Source: Apodospora peruviana
Lineage: Eukaryota > Ascomycota > Sordariomycetes > Sordariales > Lasiosphaeriaceae
Length of the DNA stretch: 64,000 bases
NCBI GenBank assembly: GCA_033439685.1
Contig: JAUEDM010000006.1
Location: 2,480,001 to 2,544,000 of the forward strand
Reading direction: 5' to 3'
In this document: positions 21,534 through 35,679 of the stretch, in pieces
How positions within the stretch are numbered: the stretch's first letter is position 1
How the letters are laid out: every line of letters starts with the position of its first letter
Position numbers and translations under genes: made by a program
The notes under the pieces: model-generated
What the model saw: the letters and a program-made list of their open reading frames with translations, nothing else
Databases searched by the model: none
Told to the model about the DNA's origin: nothing

Positions 21534-24500
21534 TGCGGCTTTTCACGATGTTCTCGGTGATCCGCATCAATTCGATATAAAAGCATCTACGGAACCGAGT
21601 CCATGACGAGGACGGTTTGGACCTTTCCACGGGCCTGGTTGATGGGAAAGCGTCCTGTTGTGGCAAAGCTGATAATGCCTTTTGAGTGTGTCGGGTGCTG
21701 AAAGAACAGTGGATGAAGTCGCCGAATCCAATGGAATCAGCAGCCGTCAGCACCCGTGACTTCGCGACAGCCGCTGCAGGTACCAGACGCGCTAGCGCCA
21801 AGAGTGTGGGGCAGCCCAGAAGCTCTCCTCTCAACCAACCTCTTCAACCTTTCTCCTCCCAATTCACCAACTCCGCAAGTTCTGCTCTTAGAAATCGCCA
21901 AAAACAACCCATTTTCGCTCTTTCGTGTCCAATCCTAGGATCTCTGCCTGAGATGCGCCAATACTGATCTTCGATATACGCAGCCAGAACGCGTCTCTCC
22001 GTTGCCGAGAATACCCAACCCAGAACAAGCTCTTTCGCTCCTCCTCGCGAGCAGCACCATTTGCACGTCGCCTTCCTTACAGTTCTCCGATTCCAGTTTT
22101 CCGAAAGGAATGTTCTTTGAACCGCTCTTCTGGGACTGGGCTGCCGCAATACGTCGCAGCTTCGAACCCGTATCGGGAATTGCTCAAGCTTGCCGCGCAT
22201 GGGATTATTGACGTCAAACAAAACCAGTCCTGTCGGGTGAATTGGTTTCGGAACTTAACCCTAAATATACTTCTGGTTATCGAGTCTTGCGTTTTATAGT
22301 CATTCGAAACGCCTTCTACGCCAGACCTGTTCGCGCCAGGCGGCTGTGCTGCTGAAAAGTGGTCAGTCTAAGCAAAGATGGCGAGGCCGACCGGCGAGGA
22401 GAAGCTCCAGACATCGGAATTGATGAGTGAGAGTCCTGCCCCATGAGTCTAGATTGATAAGCACCTCTGGCCTGAGGACGCTCGTCGGGGCTTGGCTGCT
22501 GGAACTCGTACTCTGGTCGATGTGGATTGCTCTAGATGCAGGACGCACGTCTAGGTGGGAGGATTTACTGTTCCATCGCTTGCAGGTTTACCATGTTATA
22601 TGCTCCTCGGAGCGTTGAGGGGGAGGGCAGTGTTAGCTCCACGCGATATCATCTCCGTCTTCGTCCACCGCGCCGGCAGCATGCCTCGCAGGAATCACAC
22701 CTGAGTGAGCGAGGGCTGTCTGGCTTCATACGGAAACAACAAGAGATGATATAACCTTTACGCCTTACTGTCACGCTTTCGGTACCCTCAGGCCCTGCAG
22801 CAGAGAATTCGTATTTCCAACCCGCCCGGACGCCAGCTCTTTGGCTCATGTCTGGTCTCGAACACCGGCGTGCCAGACTTTCATGGATCCGACCAGACGC
22901 ATTAACTAGCCCTCGTATGCTAAGTCCTACGTACGGCTGGACGCCAAACATAATGTGCCGTTGCCCCCGGGCACTGGCACACTTTCCTTCGACGCACCTG
23001 GAACGGTAGCGGCCGAAGACGATAGCACGGTTTTTGAGGATGTATTTTGTCCGTGCGATAAACGCCCTCCTTGCCCGCCATTCCAATGGTTTCGATGGAG
23101 AGGAAACAAAAACTAGTCCGCGTTGGCAGTGCGATTCACACGGAAAGACTTGTCTGCGGTCTGGGCCTCGACTTCGGGCTGCGTTTCTAGCTGCCGAGTT
23201 TGGCAACGGGCAACATCGACGACGGCTGGTTCCAATACTGGGTTGGTTATCGTGGACTGGAATGGTCTGAGAGTAGAACGGTTTTGGAACAACACGGCTG
23301 GCTTTTTGAGGATCAATGCGTCGGCTGTGGTTCCCGCGAGGAGGCCAGTGGGAGAAGGGATGCCGGTATCAGGACCCATCTTGAGTTGGAGTCAAAGCTT
23401 CGCGCTTGTCTGCTGTCCGGACACTCTCCTCTTCCCATTGAACGAGTCTTGGGTATCCGCAGAAGGGCTTTGCTGTTCGGGGTCAGCCAATTGGAAAAGG
23501 ACTGGCCTGTTGGGAGGTGGTCCTGGTTGTCCTCTCTCCAGAAATGGCGAGAGGACAGCCCCTCTTTCTTTTGAGGATAAGTCTTGCCCGTCACCTCCCC
23601 ACTGTATTTGTGAAGCTCACATCCCTACAGGAAGACAAAGAGGACGCAAAAAAAAATATTCAAGGCACGGGTTGTCAAATCTAGCTCTGCTAAGTACAAC
23701 TCCTTGGCAGGGCAACTGCTCCGTTTCGATCGATGATAAGGTCATCATGTCAGCCGGAGCTAAGACATTGTTGACAAACAAACCCCTTGCTTCCACGCTC
23801 ACCGCTTCAACGGCAGACACTGAAATCTCCGAAGGCGTTTCAACATCCTGGATCATGGCGTCTTGGCCACAATTTCCCTTCTAGAAAACCTGCAGCACGT
23901 CTCTTTCCCCGGCCAAAACCGGGCCAATTCCAAGGTTGGTTGTCGAAAACTCCGGATGGTGGAATGGCCCCGGAATGGAGCATCGGATCACGCGAACAGG
24001 GCCTGATGTACTGTATTGGCGCAGTAGTGCAAATCCCGGTCCCCTTGGCCGGCCCTTCATGTTCCACCGCACGTGGTGGTCGGACCTCGCTACGGGCCTA
24101 CGGCAAAGGCGTGGACCGCGTGGTAGGGGCAGGGATGACCATCGAACCCCGTAAAATTTGGCAATGTGGGGTTTAACGGTGCCGTTTCCCTTCCTGGTCT
24201 TCCAGAACATCTCTCCACTTTCATGCATCCGCTCAGAGATCCTCGTTGCGAATCGAGTCGGTCTGTCAACTTTCTCAAGTGCACGCGTGCGTGCGCCATG
24301 GACTCACCTGTCGCTTCCCACCTCCAGGACTTGTTTGCTTTCCCCCCCCCCCGGCGCACACATGACCCAACTGTTCATCCAGCGGACAACGCCAGGGGCT
24401 TCCAACCGCTCAAACGACTCGGCGCCCGCAACGCACGGAGGTCAACCCGGATTGTGTCTCTTCAGTTCTGGTCAACAAACGAACCCAAGGTACCCGTATG

Positions 24501-27355
24501 CATGGAGACGAGAAGTTTGGATGGAGACGCGCCATGTGCAGATGATAGACGAATGCAACGCACAGCCATGAACCAAAGGTTCATGCAACCCCGCTACTTT
24601 TGAGAGGGCCGAGGCTCCGAGGCTCGAGAACCTTCAGCGAAAGTGAGGTCAGTTCCATTCTGTCCCCGAGCGGGTGGTCAATTTCCCTAGAAACATAGAC
24701 ACGGTTCGGCGAATGCATGAATCTGATAGTGTCTCGCGCAATCCGAAGACAAGTTCGTTCTCTGGAGAAACTGAAAGAGGAAAGAATCCTACTGTGACGA
24801 TGGGCGGCCGGTCATGCATGTTAGTCTAGTGCATGGATCACCTACCTGCCTCGCCAACTCGCCTACCGTACACTGTTAACCAAGAAAGGATCGAATGCGT
24901 TTACCTTATCTCTCGCACTCTCTTTCGCTTCAGCTTGCCTCCTGACGTTGTCAGATATCAGATGATGATCAGCGGAAGCGGCCTATACCTGGAAGACGCG
25001 GAACGTGCCGGTCGGGGCTTTTTCTTCTCTTACTTGGGCCAATCAGGTTTTCGAGTCTCCATGCTCTTCGTACGAATAGGTAAAGCAGACATGCAGGCTG
25101 ACGAATATGGACTCAAGATTCTTTATACTTGGATGAGCCAGGCAAACAAAGATGCAGTTTGGACCTGCCTTAGTCCCAAGGGCCTTTCCACGCGTCGTCG
25201 GGCCCGGTTCGGACGACGGGCTTGCCGATACTGGAAAGTCTGATGGTTTATCATCCGGCGACGACAAAACCGAACCCCATATATGGGATAGTTCGATAGA
25301 TGGGCAATTCGGCGAAGAGACTGGGATAGTATTTTGGGGTACATGAGGTAGCGTTCAGACAGAGAGTATATTCTAGGTAAGGTAGGTTCCCAGGCTCCTT
25401 GATATAGGGTCCGGGTCACCTTAGGGACTGTTACTGTACGGGCTATGTGCGAGGTCGGGGCTTCGCGGACCTGACCCCCATCCTCCACTGGGATCATGCT
25501 AGTTCATTTTTTTGTGCTTGAGAATCATCTGAACAGTTCCATAAGCTTATTACAGTAGGTAGATGGTACGGTTTCAAGAAGTTTCCAAATAATTGTCCCC
25601 CACCCCCCAAACAGTCTGGAGTCGGTGGGGGTACAGACCCCCCATCGTGATGGATCCGAGTAAGCCGAAGCGGTTCGTTGTCAGTTCCGTCGTTTGGATG
25701 TTTTTTTGGAACTTGAAACAATCTGCCGAAAAAAAAATAGCCGCAATTAATCTTTCAGGTACCGCGGTCTTCGGAGTTTTCTCCCTGTGTTTCTAATTGA
25801 GGTGGTACGTACCACTAATACACACACAAAAGAGAGCGAGAGGGGCACAACCAAACCACCACAACCGTCTGTAGTCATGTACTGTACGTTCTCCTTTACC
25901 TGCTCAAACCAAGTTGCTTTCTCACCATCAAACCCTCTTATGACAAACCAAGGTTAATGCTTGCTTGTGTTTCGAAATTTTTGGGGTGTAAGTGCTGGGG
26001 GACAGATGAAATGATCCCCCAAACGATGTTCAATCTGTCTAATCGGTAGTTAGCTCCCTTACCCTAGCACATATATTCCGTAAGACTGCTGTTTGACTTG
26101 TCTGTGTGTATGTATGCGCCTCGGAGAATATCGGGTTCTGTTTCTTCCTCTTTCCAATCTCTCGTCCTCTATTCTAGTCTGACATGAGCAACATCAGAAG
26201 CTTGAATTACCTACCTACCGGTAGGACTCAGCTAGGTAGACATTATATATCTGGGTACGTAGATGCCAGGTACCTTATCGCTGTATAATATTGCCCGCGT
26301 ATCATTGGCAGCTTCCCCTAAATCTCACCTCAGAACCAAAAACCACATCTTACATTAGCGTAGTTATCTCGAAATGAAAATGAACAAAATCAGATTGATA
26401 AGATCGGGTAGGAAGAGCAAAGCCCGGGCAGGGCACAAGGCTACCTGTTTGCTTGCCTGCACTCACAAGCCGTGCCGTATTGAAACAGCGGGCAGGGGTT
26501 ACAACACACATACATACGGACTATTCTAATCCGTACAGAAAGCAATTCTGCTGCATGCTGCATATACTACGGATCCGTAGGTACCTCAGGTACATAGAGT
26601 CCACAGCAGCAAGAGGCACACACATGCCACAAAGACGCGTGGATTCCCTGCGTAAGGTAGGTAGGTCAGGTAGGTATTCTGTACTCCGTACCTACCTAGG
26701 TAGGTACCTACGTACATATCTGCCCACACGGACAGGCAACCAGAACCAGAAAACCCCGGGACCACCACCACTATTGCGCTATCCGGGCATCTTAAACATC
26801 CATGTCGCTCCGATCGGTCAAATGAACACCATCACAAAATTTGTCACTCGACAAAAATGACGGACTGGTCGCCAACCTAAAAAAAACAGAGGGGAAAAAA
26901 ATAAGAAAAAAAGAAGTCAACGCAAAAAATCTTGAGAATAAAATTAGCCACGGTGATGTGATGATGTCGATAGAATTCGCTACAAATGATTTTGCTGTCA
27001 AAAATGATTGCCGCCCAAACCAGCCAGCCCCTTTATTTCTTGTGTGAGCTGACAAAATGAAAAACAAAACCGCGCAAAGAAAAGAACAAAAGACACACCC
27101 CATATTCCCTATCGCCAAGCTATTAGCAAACTCCAGTCCAGGTATTATGAGCGAAGTCGGTCTCGCTCTCACCCACATCAACAAAACAAAATCAACGCTT
27201 CCGTATTCTTCTCTCCCCGTGTTCTCTTCCCACTCCCAAAAAGGGGTATGCTCTATCTCATCATCAGTGTACAGTCCTCACATCAACAAAAAGCCAGACG
27301 ACAACAACCGAAAGCAGAAAATCTCTCGGTCCGTGAAATTCTGGCCGACAGACGT
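21534..27355. other. Gene desert, left part (5.8 kb)
   Basis: No gene is supported. Two ambiguous coding stretches are noted. One is a plus-strand exon-like frame at about 21996-22214 (basic, Ser/Arg-rich, ending HGIIDVKQNQSCR). The other is around 23113-23884, where both strands are open. Beyond 25.5 kb the DNA becomes A+T-rich with homopolymer runs and TACCTACC repeats. Confidence 0.5.
26655..26717. repeat. GGTAGGT / TACCTAGGTA palindromic simple repeat
   Basis: Alternating GTAGGTAGGT and TACCTACCTAGGTAGGTACCTACGTA words form overlapping palindromes. The same words recur at about 4590, 26212, 26578, 30300, 32090 and 50315, so this is a dispersed low-complexity family of the intergenic DNA. 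Confidence 0.7.
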
Positions 27356-27852
27356 TTAGTAGCCTCTGAGATTCTGGTTCCCGATACCTGTGGTTGTCAT
27401 GACGGGCCGTGGGGTGTCGTTCGTCACCATGTTGCTAACCACCCCATTGTTGATGTTGCCGAGGTTCACGGCGGTCGTGGCGATCAGGGGCATCTTTTCG
27501 ACGTACTCAACGGTCCAGTCGTTGCCGCGGGTGCCCGTGATCATCCGACACAGATCCCAATGCACCTCTCCCGGACTAACCCATCGAGGTACCTGGATAT
27601 GCTGCTCGCGGGACTGTTGATGGTATCCCATAGAAGCGGCCCCGGAAGGCGCTTCCACCGCTTCACGGCCGTCAGCCTGTTGATGTCCATGTCATGTCAG
27701 CTCGCTCAACTCGTTCGCTGCGGAATGGGGAGGGGGATAAGACCTACGAGACAGGAAGCACATGCTGCGCCGTTGACGTACACCCAGTTGTTGCAGTTGT
27801 ACGTGTAGAAGTGCTTGCAGCGGTACTTGTAGAAACCACCGCTGCCGCTCAT
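27356..27852 (-). CDS. Small conserved fungal protein with a cysteine/aromatic motif, two exons
   Basis: Exons are 27852-27748 and 27676-27356, giving 141 residues. The 71-nt intron has a GTAGGT donor, an internal CTGACATGAC and a CAACAG acceptor; phase is 0. The first exon encodes YKYRCKHFYTYNCNNWVYVN, then GAACASCL, so cysteines fall as C-x7-C-x8-C-x2-C. The joint gives CASCLADGRE. This motif matches a small-protein family I recall from many Pezizomycotina genomes, usually C-terminally variable and of unknown function. The four cysteines could bind one zinc ion or form disulfides. No signal peptide is visible, which favours zinc. The C-terminal half is polar and probably disordered. It is the only well-supported gene in about 11 kb. 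Confidence 0.75.
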
Positions 27853-30800
27853 GATGAGAGATGTTGCTCCCAGATGCTCTGATGGGATGTGGTAGTGAGT
27901 TCTGAAGAGATGACGAAGCCTGAGTAGATACTACTCCAGAGACGATGATATCTCAGGTGCTGGACGATCCAGAGATCAAGAAGCGGCCAGAGAGCTCCGT
28001 GTAGTATCGTGCTAGTGAGGTACAGATGTACCAGGTTGGTAGATGATGCGGGTGGAGGAGATATATGTAGACTTGTTCCGTGCGAGAGAAAATAGGAAGG
28101 GAAAAAAAGAAAAGAGATCTACATCTGGCAAACTCGTTCTTTATATAGCACGAAGCTGAGGATCGTGCATCATGGCTGTCCAGACCCATGGAATGACGAG
28201 GCTAAGCACTGGGGTGTTCGGAGAGTTGCCGGTGGCTGTCATACCCTACTGGGCAAATCCAGGGGGTCAGAGACGCCAGGGCTACTGGGATTCGAATATT
28301 CGACGCATCGTCCTCTTCAGGGGGTAGTCATGAGAGGGTATGGTGGATCACTTGCTTTGTCTTTCTGTAGTGTACCTTTGTGAGCTCTCTTTCCCAACAG
28401 CTGTCATGGATGGTGCTGTGTTATTCGTCAGCTAGGCTACCACTCCGTGGATCCGCGGGTTCCTCAGCACGGAGACCAAAACAGCATCTGGCCCTGGGAA
28501 GAATAGTGAATGTTTCCCACCCCAGACCCGGCAGTCAGTCACGCAGTGGTGCCAAGACCTGCTTCAGTTCCCCGAAGAATACAAAGTCTGGTCCCGGGGA
28601 ATTGCAGACGAGCATCAGCAACTTACGAGCTCCATGTTAAGCTTAGCCCCGCTGTTATTGGGGGATGAGAGGGTGGTCAGGAGTGCGGAGGGAGGTGTGA
28701 GGAGATTGTAGAGCTTCTGAGTGAACAAAGCGGAAGAATTGGCAAACCCGGCAGCCAAGAGAACAGAACGGTCCAAGACCCAAGTCGCCGGCCGGGATTT
28801 GGGGGTATGCGTAAGGACGCGCAACGACCCAATGCGGCCAGAAGGGTGAGATCTGACAGAACTTGCATCACCGACCTCAATATTTCTTTGGACTCTGCTG
28901 CTGGTGCCCCTCAGTCGTAACGGAACCTTGTCCGCATTCGCATGGCAGAGCGGCCCAAAGAGGAAAAGGAAGCCAAGGAATGGGTTGCCAGTGGGTTGCG
29001 TCCCTAGCCCACGAGGGAAGCTCGCATCGGATGTGCGTGGATTATATGTACCTAGACATAGACAGCAACAGAGGCTCGGCACCGGCCTAGATGTGTCCGT
29101 ACCTGTGCAAGAGCTGCTACTGGCAGTGATTCCAAGTTCCACAGACCCTGATGGAAGCCGTCAAGGGCTGTGGCAACCTGGAACGAACCATTCGTACAAT
29201 TGCGATTCTGCAATGCTCCAACCACAACCTGCTTGCTGTGCATAAGACGGCCCGCGGGAAAGCTAGGCGGTACCCGAGGTCGTACGGTGGTGTGCCATCC
29301 TCGAATTGTTAGTTGAGGCTGAAAGAACGCTGTCCATTGTTCCGATTCGCTCTGGTGGAGGGAGGTAAGATAGAAAAAGCAATGGGAGTGGAGGTCGGCC
29401 GTTGTCAGCGGGGTCTACGGGTTATGGGTCAGCCATCGAGGTACCTACACTACAGAAACAGTGGGTTGGTTTCAGCAGTGGATGCCTGCCCGTGGTGAGC
29501 CGCCCGGGGGTCAGCAGTGCAGGTGCAGGTGCATGTGCAGGTGCAGACCACTGCAGTGCATTCGAGGGCAGTCACTGCAGTCACTGCAGTTACCACTCAT
29601 CACCTACCGTACTCCTGGCCGGAACGGGAGTGCCCTGATCTGTGGCGGTAATGGCGACCTGGCCAACCACGGAGTTCGGCCTCGTGTCCAAGCAAGCCAA
29701 ACGAGTGCAAGACGGGGGACACCTTCCTGCTTCCACCTAGAAGCTCAGGGACGTCACGAGCTGTCAGGTGGATGTCATCGACAACGGACGCTGTTCACAA
29801 CGGGGATAGCATTGTCAGTGGTGTTCGTCAGAGCGGGTTCGTCCGTGTTAAGTGGCTCGTGGCCCCCGCACCCTCAAACCGCCAACTAAAGGTAGCTCCC
29901 GCCCGCTCACGATGAGATCAGATGCCCTCGGCCTAGTACCGAATAAACTCCACCGTTCAAGCGGCCTGGTTGCGCTAACGAACCCCGTATGTATCCCTTA
30001 TTGTCTCATGCTCCTCGTCCTCGCCTTGACTTCATTTTGCCCGTGATAGTACTTGGTGGAAGATCATCAAGATACAGGCGCCGGGGACGGCAAACCTAGG
30101 ATTCCAGGTTGTTTCAAACTCCCCGTCTGTGGCTCCGGTTGCGGCAGTGGAACCTGGTTGTTCCTGCGATGGCTTCCATCGCACGAGTCTTCAGGGGGCA
30201 GGAACAGTGTAGTAACTGCCCGGGAAGGATCACCATACTCGATGAGTTGATGGCACTTGACGTCTCTAGGGTTCCACTGTTTAAGGGTACTGGTAATCCG
30301 TACCTAGGTTGGTACCTAGGTACTTAGGCAGTGGGGGCAGGGCCTGCGGGTTAATTCTAGGACGTCATTCCGGTTCCTTCCCCGATCCACAATCGAACCC
30401 GTCTTTCACCTTCCTGAAGTCCGTACCTTGTTCACGTCCGTCTATCGACGGGAAGGAGACATGACTTGGACAGACTGCTCTCCTTCTCTTTGCGAGTCAA
30501 ACCCCGATTCTATCCAGTCCATTTGTCGTTGTATGATTGGCGTTAGGTGGTTCCAGCTGCCGAAGGATTTCTTCCGTTTCTTTCCCCTGGTTCCATGGTG
30601 TTGTCAATGGCACACACCTCGTCTTTCACATCTCATACCTAAAGTATCTCTATCATGGCCTGATCCACTCACTCTCATCAGCCCATTACTATCTGCCCCC
30701 CATGTTACACATGGCAAACGACGTGATCTCTGGCTGACAACACCCGGGGCTGCCTCACACCATTGCCGCCGCCTCCTGAAGACCCAAAGCAATATGCGTC

Positions 30801-32370
30801 CCTCATGCTTAAGAAGTGATATATGATATGCAACGGTTGGGGTCGGGGGTGCTCACCTTTTCGAGTATTACCGGTGTTCTTCTCACTCATATAGCATCTC
30901 GAGGGTGGTTCCTCATTGGATCCTTAGCCATCGTTCAAGAGGTGTCAGTCATACTCGGTCAAGGACTTCTCATCCCCACGCATATTCTCACATATGTAAC
31001 ACAAAACAGTCGGAGAAAGCAACCCTTCCCAGCACTTGGCGTGCCGCGCTTGGTTAAAAGCCCAAGTTCACGACACCGGCTTGCGTGAAATATAGATGCC
31101 TCCAGTCTGCCAGTCTGCCCGCCTAACTCGCCTGCCTGTGGGGAGCACCACTCGCTCAGCAAGCCATCTTATGCAGCCATAGAGCTTGGACAAATAGCAG
31201 TGGCTGCAACGAAACTACTCCGGTTCTGTTCGCCGTCTTGATTCGACTTGCATATGGGGTGTGTGTTTGAGTAAGGTATGTATGTCTCGCTACCAACTCA
31301 GTTATGACCGGTCTGGCCTAGATGTACACACATGCAATGCATTGGCATGTCTGGATATGATAGATAGAAAAAGGGGGCCGGCTTAGGTGGCGTTCTTTTC
31401 CACTTCCCCTCTTCTCAGATATCCCTTCCAGTCATATGTAGTCCTTCTCTAATATGCCTTTTCCTTTCTTTTCTCGGGTGACCTGCGTGGATATTCATCC
31501 GCACTGGATCGGCTTCTGTTGTTCTTATCTCGGCAAGCCGTCAGCTCGTCACAAACACTCGCCTTTCTTGTAACTCGGGAGATAGTAAGAATGGATGAAG
31601 TCTTTGTCTACTCAATTGATCAGACAAACCATCTTTCTTGCTGTGAATGTTGGACTATTAACCCCACACCATCTATCTATCAATCTCCCTTAACGTACCA
31701 AAACCTGGTATAGGGTTTCCAAATCCAGACAGCTATGTTGACTCAAACAGAAAAGAACGAAACGAGAAAAGAGGTGCTGGAGTGGGGGCCAAAAAGAAAG
31801 ATAGAAAGAAAGGATAAGAAAAGAGAAAGCTCCGCACATTGCACGACCTACCCACGCCTTTTCGGACAATCACACCGGGACGGCCCGACTTGTTGCACAT
31901 GAAACCGCACGCTACCTTAACGTTCAAGTTCTGGCAGTTACATAATCCCTAATGTGTGTTCGTACAATGTCTTCCCCTAGAACTACCTAGGTATCTCCAT
32001 AGCATATGTCCATAAGACAGACCTTTACTGGTCCCCCTTGGTTACAAGCGCCACCCTAGTCCCAAGAATAACCTGGTTAGGGATAGTACCTAGGTAGCAG
32101 ACCCCAACCAGGAAGTACTCTATCAAAGGTAGGTAAGTCCAATCTCAAGGAACACCTTACTTGACGACTTGGCTCCACGTTATGCGATTCTGACACTTCC
32201 ATCTCAATCCGGTTGTTTTGTTTGGAACCTTCATGTTTTGCTACAAAGGACAATCTATCAACCATGATGACAACAAGAATTATCTAATAATCCCTTCCGA
32301 GTTCGGACCGCCGAATGGTAATTAGGTGCGCCAGCCAACCAGGTATATCAACACTCAGTCTCGTCTACCT
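27853..32370. other. Gene desert, right part (4.5 kb)
   Basis: No frame shows a domain, and ORFs on both strands are short and overlapping. It contains the promoter of the small cysteine-motif gene, a CAGGTG/CACTGCAGT repeat patch at 29516-29592, scattered TACCTAGGTA words near 30300 and 32090, and the 3' flank of PRP43. A minus frame at 28615-29142 was judged incidental. Confidence 0.5.
29516..29592. repeat. Tandem GTGCAG hexamer and GTCACTGCA repeats
   Basis: GTGCAG-type hexamers repeat about five times at 29516-29546 with one variant. They are followed by CACTGCAGT palindromes and GTCACTGCA copies to 29592. It is a short microsatellite-like patch with PstI-site palindromes and no coding potential. 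Confidence 0.7.

Positions 32371-35679
<3,309 letters not shown>

Noticed and set aside
21686..22380. Small spliced mitochondrial-type gene divergent from RTP1
   Set aside because: An exon-like frame (about 21996-22214) with good acceptor and donor exists, but I could not find a start exon in phase or recognise the product.
22649..23206. 185-codon minus-strand ORF
   Set aside because: Very Arg- and Cys-rich with low protein-like character (ends CCRRGGRRRR); fits chance openness in GC-rich DNA.
23123..23884. 253-codon plus-strand ORF as a confident gene
   Set aside because: The peptide is rich in Cys, Trp and Ser with no domain, signal peptide or family motif, and overlaps equally open minus frames; kept only as an ambiguous finding.
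28615..29142. 175-codon minus ORF in the gene desert
   Set aside because: No motif, no ATG-context support, and overlapping frames on the other strand.
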